Positions 16,680-25,940 of a stretch of 64,000 bases of DNA are shown here, one piece after another; position 1 is the stretch's first letter, and every line of letters begins with the position of its first letter. Under the pieces are notes generated by a model. It saw only the letters and a program-made list of their open reading frames with translations, was not told the DNA's origin and did not search any database. The position numbers and the translations under genes were made by a program. Source of the stretch: Massilia aquatica (GTDB lineage: Bacteria > Pseudomonadota > Gammaproteobacteria > Burkholderiales > Burkholderiaceae_D); NCBI RefSeq assembly GCF_011682045.1, contig NZ_VVIW01000014.1, forward strand, positions 1 to 64,000, in the 5' to 3' direction.

Positions 16680-17915
16680 TCAGGTGAACAACAGCGACAC
16701 GCAATGCAGCGCCAGCCCCACCAGCCCGCCGACGATGGTGCCGTTGATGCGGATGTATTGCAGGTCGCGCCCCACGTGCAGCTCGAACTTGCGGGCGATG
16801 GTGTCGGCATCCCAGCTGCGGATCACGCGCCGCACCAGGGCGATGATCAGTTCGCGCTTGGAGACGATGGTCTCTGCCGCAAAGGTGCGCAGCCAGTCGT
16901 TGATGCGCTGCTGGATCGCCGGATTGCGCTCAAGCGCGCGGCTGAACGCCTGCAAGGCCGATTGCAGGTGCGCCGAGAGCTGCGAATCGTCCGATTCGGC
17001 ATCGGCCAGCAGGCGGTCGCGCACGTCTTCCCACACCTGGCCCACATAGGTGCGGAACAGCGGGTGGTTCAGGCTGCTTTCCAGCAGGCTGCGCAGCTTT
17101 TCCTCGTATTCCGGCGAATGCGCCAGGTTCTCGATCAGCTCTTCGGTGGCGGCCTGGAAACGCACGCGCCATTCGCTGTCTTCGCCCTGGATCTCTTCCA
17201 GCGTATTTTGCACCCCTTCCATCAGGCGCTCGTAGAATTTTTCATCTATGGCGCGCGGCAACCAGCGCGGGCTGTGTTCGTGCACCTTCTGGCGGATATA
17301 CGGCCGGTGTGCTTCCAGCGCGCTTGAAATGAGCCCGAGCAGGCGTTCCAGCAGCACATGGTGTTGACGGCCGGCCACCAAGACCGACAGCACCTGCGAC
17401 AGGATCGGCGCCAGCTTGACGTCCTGTAGCGCGCCGGACAGCGCTTCACGCAGGAAACCGGCGGCATCCTTGTCGTCGATCATGCGCAGCAGCACCGGCA
17501 CCGCGCTCACGGCCTGGTCGGCCACGGCGCGGCTGTTGGCCGGTTGCGCCAGCCAATGCGCGGCCGAGCCGGCGAAGTCGATGCGCACCAGTTCGGCGTG
17601 CACCACATCGTAGCTCATGAAATTTGTTTCGAGAAAATTGCCGAGATTTTCCCCGATCTTTTCCTTATTGGTCGGAATGATGGCGGTATGCGGGATCGGC
17701 AAGCCGAGCGGATGGCGGAACAAGGCGGTCACGGCGAACCAGTCGGCGATCGCGCCCACCATCGCCGCTTCCGCGAAGGCGGCAACGAAGGCAAACGCCG
17801 CATGGCGCGGCTCGAGCACACGCGCGGCGACGAACAGCACCGCCATCGCCACCAGCAAGCCAGTGGCGATCAGACGCATGCGCGTCAGCCCGGCCTGCTG
17901 TTCGCTTTCACGCAC
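16680..17915 (-). CDS. DUF445 inner-membrane protein
   Basis: The protein has 411 residues. Two N-terminal membrane helices surround AAMVGAIADWFAVTALFRHPLGLPIPHTAIIPTNKEKIGENLGNFL, the conserved signature of DUF445. The middle is a long helical cytoplasmic or periplasmic part, and a final helix sits at the C-terminus (IRINGTIVGGLVGLALHCVSLL). The function is not known. A GTG at 17915 is used as the start; the ATG at 17879 is an alternative. The 3' end is convergent with the DUF3999 gene, about 22 bases away. Confidence 0.88.
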   Translation of the reverse strand: MRESEQQAGLTRMRLIATGLLVAMAVLFVAARVLEPRHAAFAFVAAFAEAAMVGAIADWFAVTALFRHPLGLPIPHTAIIPTNKEKIGENLGNFLETNFMSYDVVHAELVRIDFAGSAAHWLAQPANSRAVADQAVSAVPVLLRMIDDKDAAGFLREALSGALQDVKLAPILSQVLSVLVAGRQHHVLLERLLGLISSALEAHRPYIRQKVHEHSPRWLPRAIDEKFYERLMEGVQNTLEEIQGEDSEWRVRFQAATEELIENLAHSPEYEEKLRSLLESSLNHPLFRTYVGQVWEDVRDRLLADAESDDSQLSAHLQSALQAFSRALERNPAIQQRINDWLRTFAAETIVSKRELIIALVRRVIRSWDADTIARKFELHVGRDLQYIRINGTIVGGLVGLALHCVSLLFT

Positions 17916-17941
17916 GGAGCGTGGCGTATCAGGGTTGAAAC

Positions 17942-18445
17942 TCAGAGCTTGATCGTGCCGTGTTCGCCAGGATCCACATCGGGCGTGGTGCCGGTCAGGA
18001 CGGCCTTGGCCATTTCGAACAGGCTGACCACCTTGCCGCCGGTCGAATCCCAGTACTCGGCGTTGCTCGAGACCACGCGCACCAGCACCACGTGCGGATC
18101 ATCCGGGCCGTGCGGATACCAGGCCTGGACCGCAGGGTTCCACATGGCCTTGATCGTGGCGCGGTCGACGATGCGCTCGGCGCGCCCGCTGACCGACACG
18201 TAGGTGTGGTCTTCCGGCTCGGCAAAGCTGACATTGACTTCAGGGCGGGAAACGATGTCTTCCCACAGTTCGGTATCGGTCGAGGTGTAGAACCACAGGT
18301 TGCCTTCGGTATCGGTTTCCTGGTTGGTCATCGGACGGCTCACGAGGCGGCCCTGCTCGTTTACGGTGGTGAACATGGCGAAGCGAATCGACTTGATCTT
18401 GGACTTCAACTCAGCCACTTGATCGGAATGGTTATATGCTGACAT
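17942..18445 (-). CDS. Pyridoxamine 5'-phosphate oxidase-like general stress protein
   Basis: The protein has 167 residues. The start at 18445 has GAAGGA at the right spacing; an in-frame GTG at 18460 is less likely. The flavin-binding fold is shown by IKSIRFAMFTTVNEQGRLVSRPMTNQ, LWFYTSTDTELWEDI and EDHTYVSVSGRAERIVDRA, as in the Bacillus Yzz/general stress protein 26 group. These proteins bind FMN or a related cofactor, and their reaction is not established. It lies 26 bases upstream of the DUF445 gene on the same strand, so the two may be cotranscribed. Confidence 0.85.
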   Translation of the reverse strand: MSAYNHSDQVAELKSKIKSIRFAMFTTVNEQGRLVSRPMTNQETDTEGNLWFYTSTDTELWEDIVSRPEVNVSFAEPEDHTYVSVSGRAERIVDRATIKAMWNPAVQAWYPHGPDDPHVVLVRVVSSNAEYWDSTGGKVVSLFEMAKAVLTGTTPDVDPGEHGTIKL

Positions 18446-18746
18446 GGGCTTTTCCTTCACGCAGTTCTAGGTTATTAAGAAACTGTATCGTAATCGCAAT
18501 ACTCTAGTGCTTCTGTGCGCAAGCGAACTTATTGGGCAGCATGGCGCGCACCGTCTCTCACTACGTCAGCTCGTAAAACTCCCCATTGGTTCAACTGCGC
18601 ACATTGATGTGTATCAGTTTGCGTATTGAGCGCCTGGGGGTGTTTACGCGTCCGCGCGCGTTTTGAAGACCAGTACGCCGGCGACTTCCTGCAGATGCCG
18701 GTCGCGCGCTTTTCACGCGCGCCATGCGCGGCAGCTTGCCCGAAAA
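18446..18746. other. Intergenic region
   Basis: No gene is seen. The first 60 bases (AT-rich) probably hold the promoter of the PNPOx-like gene. A GC-rich hairpin (GCGCG ... CGCGC, 18704-18720) with a CTTTTCA loop lies just after the epimerase gene end and could end its transcript. Confidence 0.35.
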
Positions 18747-19805
18747 CTAGGCGCGCGGCGCGCCCAGATGCGCCACATACCAGTCCAGCGCTTCCCGCAA
18801 GCCCTGTTCCAGGCGGTGCGTGGGCTGGTAACCGAGCAGGCGCGCAGCTTTCGAAATGTCGGCCTGCGAATGGCGCACATCGCCTGCCCGGAACGCGCCA
18901 TATTCCGGCTTGTAATCTTGCAGGTGAGCGAAGCGGCCAGCCAGCAGCGCATGCATCATCGCGTACAGTTCGTTCAGGCTGGTGCGCGCGTTCACCGCCA
19001 CGTTATACACCTGGTTGACCGCCGCCGGATCGCCGACCAGGGCCGCCAGCAGATTGGCCTGCACCACGTTATCGACAAAGCAGAAATCACGGCTGCTGTC
19101 GCCATCGCCATTGATATGCAGCGGATGGTTGTGGATCATGGCGTAAAACCACTGTGGAATCACGGCCGCGTACTCGCCGCGCGGGTCCTGGCGCGGCCCG
19201 AACACATTAAAGTAGCGCAGCCCGATGGCGTCCAGCGCGTAGCAGCGCGCAAACATCTCGGCATACACTTCATTGACGTGCTTGGTGAGCGCGTACGGCG
19301 AGAGCGGCCGCCCGATATGCTCTTCCACCTTGGGCAAGTCTGGATGGTCGCCGTAGGTCGCACTCGAGGCGGCGTACACGACGCGCCGCACCCTGGCGTC
19401 GCGCGCGGCCACCAGCACGTTCAGGAAACCGATCAGGTTGACGTCGCTGGTCAGGATCGGATCGGCGATCGAGCGGCCGACCGAACCGAGCGCCGCCTGG
19501 TGGAGCACCACGTCGACGCCCTGGCAGGCGCGCCGGCAACTGTCCAGGCAGCGGATATCGCCCTCGATGAAGTCGAAATTCGCCCAGGCCGATGACGGCA
19601 CTACGGCGCGCACTTGCGCCAGGTTGGCGCGATAGCCGGTCATCAGATTGTCCAGGCCGGTGACGCGCTGGCCGAGCTTGAGCAAGGTTTCCAGCAAATT
19701 CGACCCGACAAAACCGGCCACGCCGGTGATGAGCCAGTGGTGCGGGGTCTGGCGCAGGTCCGACAGGACCTGCTGGTAACGCCTGTTTTCGGGGGTGCTC
19801 AGCAT
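18747..19805 (-). CDS. wbpP: UDP-N-acetylglucosamine 4-epimerase, WbpP/TviC type
   Basis: The protein has 352 residues. It is an SDR-fold nucleotide-sugar epimerase with the NAD motif GVAGFVG (28-34), the SAT segment in [22 protein letters not shown] and the YxxxK pair in [11 protein letters not shown]. Sequence details ([47 protein letters not shown]) match Pseudomonas WbpP and Salmonella TviC. These interconvert UDP-GlcNAc/UDP-GalNAc and their uronic acids for surface polysaccharide. The ATG at 19805 has GGAG six bases away and is preferred over the ATG at 19811. It is divergent from prsT and likely belongs to the polysaccharide locus. Confidence 0.87.
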   Translation of the reverse strand: MLSTPENRRYQQVLSDLRQTPHHWLITGVAGFVGSNLLETLLKLGQRVTGLDNLMTGYRANLAQVRAVVPSSAWANFDFIEGDIRCLDSCRRACQGVDVVLHQAALGSVGRSIADPILTSDVNLIGFLNVLVAARDARVRRVVYAASSATYGDHPDLPKVEEHIGRPLSPYALTKHVNEVYAEMFARCYALDAIGLRYFNVFGPRQDPRGEYAAVIPQWFYAMIHNHPLHINGDGDSSRDFCFVDNVVQANLLAALVGDPAAVNQVYNVAVNARTSLNELYAMMHALLAGRFAHLQDYKPEYGAFRAGDVRHSQADISKAARLLGYQPTHRLEQGLREALDWYVAHLGAPRA

Positions 19806-20154
19806 TAACATCTCCAGGCAGGGCAGACAGCACCAGCGGCCAACCTGCACGTACAGCGACATCGCACCGGCGCGGGGCCGGCAGGATGCCAATGATCGGG
19901 AAACCGGCAACAACAGACCGGCAACGGCACTATCTTGCATCGCCGGGGAAGCCGACGCCCATCCCGGCACGACCACGCTGGCGTCTCAGGAAATTCTACG
20001 GAGCACGGCGTGCTAAATTTTGATTTTGAGCAACTTCATGCCGATCAGATCGTCATTTGCACAGACGCAAAATATTGACGCAACACAATGAGTTGCGACG
20101 CCGACTGCCTACCCTAGGCAGGATGCCAGCACCCTGGCGCGTCAGGAGAACCTC
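19806..20154. promoter_or_regulatory. Divergent control region between wbpP-like gene and prsT
   Basis: The region carries two clear inverted repeats on the prsT side: CGCAAC...GTTGCG (20079-20097) and TGCCTACCCTAGGCA (20106-20120). The second is 35 bases before the prsT start. They could be regulator sites or leader hairpins. I see no good sigma-54 site for either gene. Confidence 0.4.
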
Positions 20155-22938
20155 ATGTCCCATTCCATTTCCCGCTGGCCGCGTTCGCTCGCCGCTGCGG
20201 CCATCACGCTTGCCCTGCTGTTGGCAGGCGTGCTCGGCGGATGCAAGTCGAGCGACCCCGCCGCCCTGATGGCCGAGGCCAGGCAACTTCGCGTGAAGGG
20301 TGATTGGCGGGCGGCGGTGATCGTGCTAAAAACTGCCATTCAGAAAAATGGTAGCGACCGCGATGCGCGCCTGTTGCTGGGTGAAGTGTATCTCGAGCAA
20401 GGCGATGCGGCCTCGGCCGAGAAAGAATTGCGGCGCGCGCGCCAGCTCGGCGCGGCCGCACCCGGTCTGCCGCTCTTGCTGGGCCGGGCCATGTTGATGC
20501 AGGGCCAGCATGAACGTTTGCTGGCCGAAATCGGCCCCACCGCCCCGGCGGCCGAGCGTCCCGCCATCCTGGCCCTGCGCGCGAACGCCCTGCTCGCCAG
20601 CGGCGACAGCGTCCAGGCCGGCGCGCTGTTCGCGCAAGCGCTCAGCCTGCAACCGGACTTGCCCGACGCCCTGCTCGGCATGGCCCGCATGGCATTGGCC
20701 GGTAAGCAGGACGGCGAGGCCGCCGCACTGATCAAGCGCGCCCTGGCCGCCCATCCGGACCACGTTGAGTGCCTGCGTTTTCATGCCGACTTGCAGCGCG
20801 CCGCCGGCAAGCCGGCACAGGCATTGGCCGCGCACGAGCGCATCCTGGCTCTGCAACCGTACAACGTACAAGCCCGGCTGGACGTGGCGAGCCTGCACAG
20901 CGACGCCGGGCGTTTCCCGGAAGCGCGCGCGGCGCTGGGCGCCGCCCGCAAACTGGCCGGGGCCTCGCTCCCGGTGGTGTTCGCCGAGGCCATGGCCGAC
21001 TTTCGCGAGAAAAAACTGACCTCCTCCCTGGCTTCGCTGCAACAAGTGCTGCGCGTCGCGCCAGAATACTATCCCGCCATCTTGCTCTCCGGGGCCGTGC
21101 AATTGGGCCTGGGGGCGACCGGACAGGCGGAGCAGCATCTGCAAAAATTTCTCGCCGCCTATCCCGGCGATCCGTACGCCACCAAGCTGATGAGTACATT
21201 GCACATCCGCGCCAACGCCCCCCAGGCCGCCCTCGACCTGCTCACACCCTTGCTCGAGAAAAACCCCGCCGACCTCGAACTGCTGACCCTGGCCGGCGAA
21301 GCGAGCTTGAGCGCGCTCAAGTTCGGCCCCGCCACCGCCTACTTTGAACAGGCCCTGGCGCTCGATCCGAAAGCCACCTCGCTGCACACCTCGCTGGCAT
21401 TAAGCCGCCTGGGCAGCGGCGACACCGGACGCGCAGCCGCCGAATTGCAGCGCGCCTCCGCACTCGACGGCGGCGCGCCGCGCACCGGTTTACTGCTGGT
21501 CATGACCCATCTGCGCGCCAACGACACCGACAAGGCGCTCGCGGCCGTGAAGGATATGGAGCAACGCGGCAACAATCCACTGGTCCAGAACCTCAAGGGC
21601 GGTATTTACCTGGCGCGGCGCGAGGCCGGCCTGGCACGCGCCAGTTTCGACAAAGCACTGCTGCTCGAAGCACTGTACCTGCCCGCGCTGGCCAACCTGG
21701 CCCAGCTCGACCTGGTCGAAGGCAAGCCGGCCGACGCCCGCAAACGCTACGAAGCGGCGTTGCAAAAAGCGCCGCGCGACGTTGCGCTGCTCGACGCGCT
21801 GGCGGACCTTGCGCAGCGTGAAGGAAAGATGGGCGACGCCATCGCCTGGCTGGAACGCGCGCGCAACATCGAGCCCGACGCCCTGCCGCTGGCGCTGCGT
21901 CTGGCCGACATGTATGCCCGCGCCGGCAGCAAGGACAAAGCCCTGCGCCTTGCCCGCACCCTCCAGACCGCCAATCCCTCCAGTCCGCAAGCGGCCGGGA
22001 TGCTGGCCCAGGCCTACGTGCTCAACGGCGACCTGAACGCCGCCATTGAAGCCTACGGCCGCCTGGCAGCCCTGGTCCCGGCCTCGCCCGCGCCACTGTT
22101 GCGGATGGCTAAGTTGCAAGTGGAGATGCAAGACGACAGCGCCGCGCTCACCCTGCTGCGCCAGGCCATCGCCGTCGACCCGGCCTCGTTCGACGCCCGG
22201 ATTACCCTGGTCAATCTGCTGACCAGGCAACAGAAATTTGCCGACGCCCGCGCCGTCGCGCTCGACGCCCAGCAAGGCGCACCCGATTCCGCAACCGGAC
22301 ACAAGCTCGAAGGCGACGTCCATGCAGCCCAGGGGCAGCATGCGGCCGCCCTCGCCGCGTGGGAACGCGCCTTTGCCCGCAAGGCCGACGGTGGCCTGCT
22401 GATCCAGATCCACGGCGCCCTCAACAAGCTCGGGCGCGCTGCGGACGCCGACGCGCGCATGGCCCGGTGGTTCAAGGAGCATCCGGCCGATGTGCCGGCG
22501 CGCCTGTACTATGCCAGCAGCAAGCTGGTCGCGAACGACCACAAGGGCGCCATCGCGCATCTGGAAGCCATCCTCAAGGCCGATCCCGACAACGTTATTG
22601 CGCTCAACGACATCGCCTGGGCCTGCCAGCAGAGCGGCGATGCCCGCGCCCAAGCCTACGCCGAGCGCGCGCATGCGCTGGCGCCTGGCAACCCGGCCGT
22701 CCTCGACACGCTCGGCTGGATTGACGTCGAGCGCGGCAACTTCGCCCGCGCCGTGCCCTTGCTGCGCAAAGCCAATGCGCTGGCGCCCGCGGCCGGCAAT
22801 ATTCACTTCCACCTGGGCATGGCGCTGGCGCGTTCGGGCGACAAACGCGGTGCGCGGCGCGAACTCGAACGCCTGCTTGCGAAGCCGCAGCGTTCCGCGC
22901 ATCACGAACAAGCCGCCGCCCTGCTGCGTACCCTGTAG
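20155..22938 (+). CDS. prsT: XrtA/PEP-CTERM system TPR lipoprotein PrsT
   Basis: The protein has 927 residues. A lipobox VLGGC with Cys at residue 30 follows a hydrophobic signal sequence. The rest is a continuous array of tetratricopeptide repeats (for example ALLGMARMALAGKQDGEAAALIKRALAAHP and LDTLGWIDVERGNFARAVPLLRKANALAP). The length and repeat layout match the PEP-CTERM TPR lipoprotein family (TIGR02917). It is an envelope protein needed for export or surface anchoring in exosortase-A loci. AGGAG lies just before the start. It is single on its strand, with the oxidoreductase gene convergent. Confidence 0.92.
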   Translation: MSHSISRWPRSLAAAAITLALLLAGVLGGCKSSDPAALMAEARQLRVKGDWRAAVIVLKTAIQKNGSDRDARLLLGEVYLEQGDAASAEKELRRARQLGAAAPGLPLLLGRAMLMQGQHERLLAEIGPTAPAAERPAILALRANALLASGDSVQAGALFAQALSLQPDLPDALLGMARMALAGKQDGEAAALIKRALAAHPDHVECLRFHADLQRAAGKPAQALAAHERILALQPYNVQARLDVASLHSDAGRFPEARAALGAARKLAGASLPVVFAEAMADFREKKLTSSLASLQQVLRVAPEYYPAILLSGAVQLGLGATGQAEQHLQKFLAAYPGDPYATKLMSTLHIRANAPQAALDLLTPLLEKNPADLELLTLAGEASLSALKFGPATAYFEQALALDPKATSLHTSLALSRLGSGDTGRAAAELQRASALDGGAPRTGLLLVMTHLRANDTDKALAAVKDMEQRGNNPLVQNLKGGIYLARREAGLARASFDKALLLEALYLPALANLAQLDLVEGKPADARKRYEAALQKAPRDVALLDALADLAQREGKMGDAIAWLERARNIEPDALPLALRLADMYARAGSKDKALRLARTLQTANPSSPQAAGMLAQAYVLNGDLNAAIEAYGRLAALVPASPAPLLRMAKLQVEMQDDSAALTLLRQAIAVDPASFDARITLVNLLTRQQKFADARAVALDAQQGAPDSATGHKLEGDVHAAQGQHAAALAAWERAFARKADGGLLIQIHGALNKLGRAADADARMARWFKEHPADVPARLYYASSKLVANDHKGAIAHLEAILKADPDNVIALNDIAWACQQSGDARAQAYAERAHALAPGNPAVLDTLGWIDVERGNFARAVPLLRKANALAPAAGNIHFHLGMALARSGDKRGARRELERLLAKPQRSAHHEQAAALLRTL

Positions 22939-23209
22939 GCCGGCGCCTTGCGCGACCGGGCCCGTCCGCCAGGGCTGGCCCGATGATTCCAGCCAGTCAG
23001 GCGCACGGACGCTGCGTTGACATCACCGCACCCGGCGTCGCGTCGCAGCGTCGCCACACAATCTTATGCCACCGATCGCCGGCGGCGGGCGTGGGCGGCA
23101 GCGCCGCAACGCCACAGCCGGCCGTCGATCGCCATCGAACGACGCTGCACGGTAGCGCCGCCATGGCAAGTCGCCATCGTGCATCCTGCGGCCAGCGAAG
23201 CGGCGGGCC

Positions 23210-24880
23210 TCAGGTCCGTCCCGGCTCGTACCGGCCCGGCGCAATGATCCCGGCGGGATCGAGCGCCTTCTTGATCCGCGCCACCGTCTTCCAGTACACA
23301 TCCCCGTGCGGATCGAGCTGCCCCATCGAGTGGTTGCCGACCCGATAAGGAATATAGCCGGCGTCCATCACGCTGTCGAACACCGCCTGGTAGCACTGCC
23401 TGGCGCGCATCACTTCATCGGCATCCTCCTTGTCGTAGGCAATCGTCAGTACCGCGCCCAGCGAACGCTCGTTGATCATGCTGAACGTGACGAACAAATC
23501 GACACCATGCGCCGCGAACAGCGGTTCGACCAGCGCGTGCAACTCCAGCACATCGGCCCCGCGCATCGGCAGCACCGGGGAGATCCACAGCATGCCGCAA
23601 TTGTCCTGCGCCGGATCGGCCCGCTGCGGGAAGCCGGGCGGCAGTGCCGCGCGCCGTCGCCAGTAGGCACCCGCGAGAAAACGTCCGTTCGGCTTGCCCC
23701 GGTTCATCGCGAACAGCGCTTCGCCCAGCCCGACCTGCGCGCGCAGACGCTGGCCGGCCCGCGATGAACCGAGCATGCGCGCCAGCACGCCGCCCCAGCG
23801 CAGCTTGCGCTCGTTCAGGAACGCGGTGCGCGCGCGCGTGCCGCGCAAGGCCGTCTTGATCGCAGCCCGCGCCGCCGCCACCTGCGCGGCGCTGCCATAC
23901 AGCGCGCCCGATACGGTCCACGCGCCAATCGCCGCCGCCTCGCGCAGGGCGCCGCGCAGCGCCTGCGGAAGACAGGACTGGCCTGGCGCCAGCGCACGCG
24001 GAAACACGCGCCCGCCGGAAATCACGCGCAAGTCATTGCCAATATGAACAATGCTGCGCAAGGTGCCGTTCATGCGCAACGGCCGCAGCGCGTCGACCAC
24101 CGCGCCGATGTCTTCATGCTCAGACACCGAGCACAGAAAATGGTTCACGCACTCGGCGGCGGGCACCAGCCAGATGCCGATGCGCGTGACGATGCCGAAA
24201 TTCGACTGGGTGAACATGCCATCGATGAACGGCCCCACGCCGTAGGGAAACAGGTGGGTGGCGCGGGCCTGCGGATAGTGGCCGAAGCCGGTGTCGAGCA
24301 CCTCGCCGCTGGCCAGCACGACGCGCATGCCGGACACGTGCTGCAGCCGGTTGCCGTACGGCGAGTGGCCGAAGCCGCGTTCCAGGATATTGCCCATGAA
24401 GCTGGTATCCGGACCGGCGCCGGTGCAATCGATCCACCAGTCCAGATGTTCGGCCTGTAAATAATCCGACAACTGCTGCTGGGTCACGCCCGGCTCGATC
24501 ACCGCGTAACCGAGCTCGGCGTCCACGGTGATGATCCGCTTCATGCGGCCCAGGTCGACGATCAGCTGCGCCTCGCCCACCGCGCAGGCGTCGCCGTAGC
24601 CCCAGTTGCGCCCGGTACTGATCGGATACAGCGGCAAGCCCAGCTCCGCACCCAGCCGCACCACGGCCACCACCTCGGCCTCGGTGGCGGGCGCGACCAC
24701 CGCCAGCGGCCTGGTGGCGCGCGCGGCGGTGCTGCAACTGTAGCGCTTGAGCGCATCGAGTTCAGCGCTGGCATGGGCCGGACCGACGATCGCGGCCAGT
24801 GCCGCCAGCAGCCGGTCCTGTCCGACCGCGGCCCCGTACGGTCCGGTGTGTCGGAATTTTTGCTCATCGAAAATGTGCAT
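23210..24880 (-). CDS. FAD-linked oxidoreductase, vanillyl-alcohol-oxidase type
   Basis: The protein has 556 residues. The PCMH-type FAD-binding domain is shown by PLAVVAPATEAEVVAVVRLGAELGLPLYPISTGRNWGYGDA, and GAGPDTSFMGNILERGFGHSPYG follows the pattern of 4-cresol dehydrogenase and vanillyl-alcohol oxidase. The C-terminal substrate domain ends IKKALDPAGIIAPGRYEPG. These flavoproteins oxidise phenolic or hydroxy substrates. It starts 12 bases after the FeeM-like acyltransferase and is therefore in its operon. The substrate is unknown; an N-acyl amino acid made by the neighbour is a plausible but unproven guess. Confidence 0.82.
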   Translation of the reverse strand: MHIFDEQKFRHTGPYGAAVGQDRLLAALAAIVGPAHASAELDALKRYSCSTAARATRPLAVVAPATEAEVVAVVRLGAELGLPLYPISTGRNWGYGDACAVGEAQLIVDLGRMKRIITVDAELGYAVIEPGVTQQQLSDYLQAEHLDWWIDCTGAGPDTSFMGNILERGFGHSPYGNRLQHVSGMRVVLASGEVLDTGFGHYPQARATHLFPYGVGPFIDGMFTQSNFGIVTRIGIWLVPAAECVNHFLCSVSEHEDIGAVVDALRPLRMNGTLRSIVHIGNDLRVISGGRVFPRALAPGQSCLPQALRGALREAAAIGAWTVSGALYGSAAQVAAARAAIKTALRGTRARTAFLNERKLRWGGVLARMLGSSRAGQRLRAQVGLGEALFAMNRGKPNGRFLAGAYWRRRAALPPGFPQRADPAQDNCGMLWISPVLPMRGADVLELHALVEPLFAAHGVDLFVTFSMINERSLGAVLTIAYDKEDADEVMRARQCYQAVFDSVMDAGYIPYRVGNHSMGQLDPHGDVYWKTVARIKKALDPAGIIAPGRYEPGRT

Positions 24881-24892
24881 TTCGCCCCCGTG

Positions 24893-25636
24893 TCAGTGAT
24901 GGCCGCCATTCAGGCGCGCGCTGATGCCCGGTTCGTCCCACACCGGAAAAAAGTACGGGTAGAAGGAGCGCTCTTCGCCGTGCTGCTCCATCAGTCCGCC
25001 CCATTTGCGGATCTGTACGCCCATCTCTTCCAGCGGCAGGCGCAGCAGGACCGCCGGCGCGCCGACCCGGCTGCACGGACGCTCGCCGCCGAAGTCGGAA
25101 AAACCGAGCATGCGCTTATAGAACATCACGTGGCGTGGATTGACTTCGATCACGTAATCGGTAAATCCATGCAGCTTGTGCGAGTACAGATACGAAATAT
25201 GGATCAGCGCGGCGAACACGCGCTTGGTGACGCCCTTGTCGATCGCCAGCCGCGACGGCTCGCACAAGCGCCGGCCCTGGCTGCGCAGCGCGTCGAGCCT
25301 GTCGCGAAAATTGTCATCGGCCGGCAGCCCGAATGCACTGTCCAGGCACAAGCTCATGGTGCCGACCAGCACTCCGCCGGTTTCGGCGTACAGGGTCACC
25401 TTGTTCGGATCGTGTTGCAGGCTGGGCTCGAACGCATAGCCGCGCCAGCCGTACATCTTGCGGATCAAGAGGCTGGCGGCCTCGCGCCGTCCGGCCGAAT
25501 TGGCCAGCCGGATATGAAAAACCTGCAACTGCTGCCCCGCTTCGTGGGCCGCCGCCGGAGGCGCCTCGCTCGGTTCCGGCACGCGCAAGCCCGCCGGCAT
25601 CTCGAAGGTTGCAATCGGTAGATCGTCTTGAAACAT
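24893..25636 (-). CDS. PEP-CTERM/exosortase-associated acyltransferase, FeeM type
   Basis: The protein has 247 residues. The ATG at 25636 has GGAAGGAAGAG upstream and is chosen over 25663. The sequence fits the family TIGR03694, related to FeeM N-acyl amino acid synthases and AHL synthases with a GNAT-like fold: CEPSRLAIDKGVTKRV, HISYLYSHKLHGFTDYVIEVNPRHVMFYKRMLGF. Such enzymes move an acyl group from acyl-ACP to an amino acid. In exosortase loci they may make a lipid-like signal or surface product. It is the first gene of a pair with the flavoprotein. No acyl carrier protein is visible nearby. Confidence 0.83.
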   Translation of the reverse strand: MFQDDLPIATFEMPAGLRVPEPSEAPPAAAHEAGQQLQVFHIRLANSAGRREAASLLIRKMYGWRGYAFEPSLQHDPNKVTLYAETGGVLVGTMSLCLDSAFGLPADDNFRDRLDALRSQGRRLCEPSRLAIDKGVTKRVFAALIHISYLYSHKLHGFTDYVIEVNPRHVMFYKRMLGFSDFGGERPCSRVGAPAVLLRLPLEEMGVQIRKWGGLMEQHGEERSFYPYFFPVWDEPGISARLNGGHH

Positions 25637-25940
25637 GGCTCTCTTCCTTCCACGTGATCGCACGGTCCGCCTACCGGTCCGCGCGCAAAGTTGTGTAAGT
25701 CAGACAGGGCCATCAGTAAGGAAGTTCACGCTGTCCGCACGGACATTGTTCTGCAACAAACGTGGAATGTCGGGAAATTTTGCATCCGTGGGGAAACTAC
25801 AGGCCAGTGCCGAGATTGACTTGCCAAGTCATTGATTATCAAGGAAAAATCGAGCTGGCACGGTTGCTGCATAGAGGCTTGGCACGGCGGCGCCGCAAGC
25901 TGTCGACGCTTCCCCACCTGATCCCACCGGAGAGTTAATT
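25637..25940. other. Divergent intergenic region with PEP-CTERM gene promoter
   Basis: About 300 bases separate the acyltransferase and the PEP-CTERM gene and contain no coding frame. It holds the sigma-54-type site (25856-25872). A segment upstream (TGCAA ... TTTTGCA, about 25750-25785) lies at the right distance for an activator site, but I cannot show a symmetry good enough to name it. Confidence 0.5.
25856..25872 (+). promoter_or_regulatory. Sigma-54-type promoter of the PEP-CTERM gene
   Basis: TGGCACGGTTGCTGCAT has GG and GC separated by exactly 10 bases, and the -24 half is a perfect TGGCACG. The -12 half is CTGCA in place of TTGCA. It lies about 70 bases before the start at 25941. PrsR, a sigma-54 activator, is encoded in the same locus, which is the expected partner. 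Confidence 0.6.

Noticed and set aside
25876-25896. A second TGGCACG near 25880 as another sigma-54 promoter
   Set aside because: The GC of the -12 element is not at the required distance.
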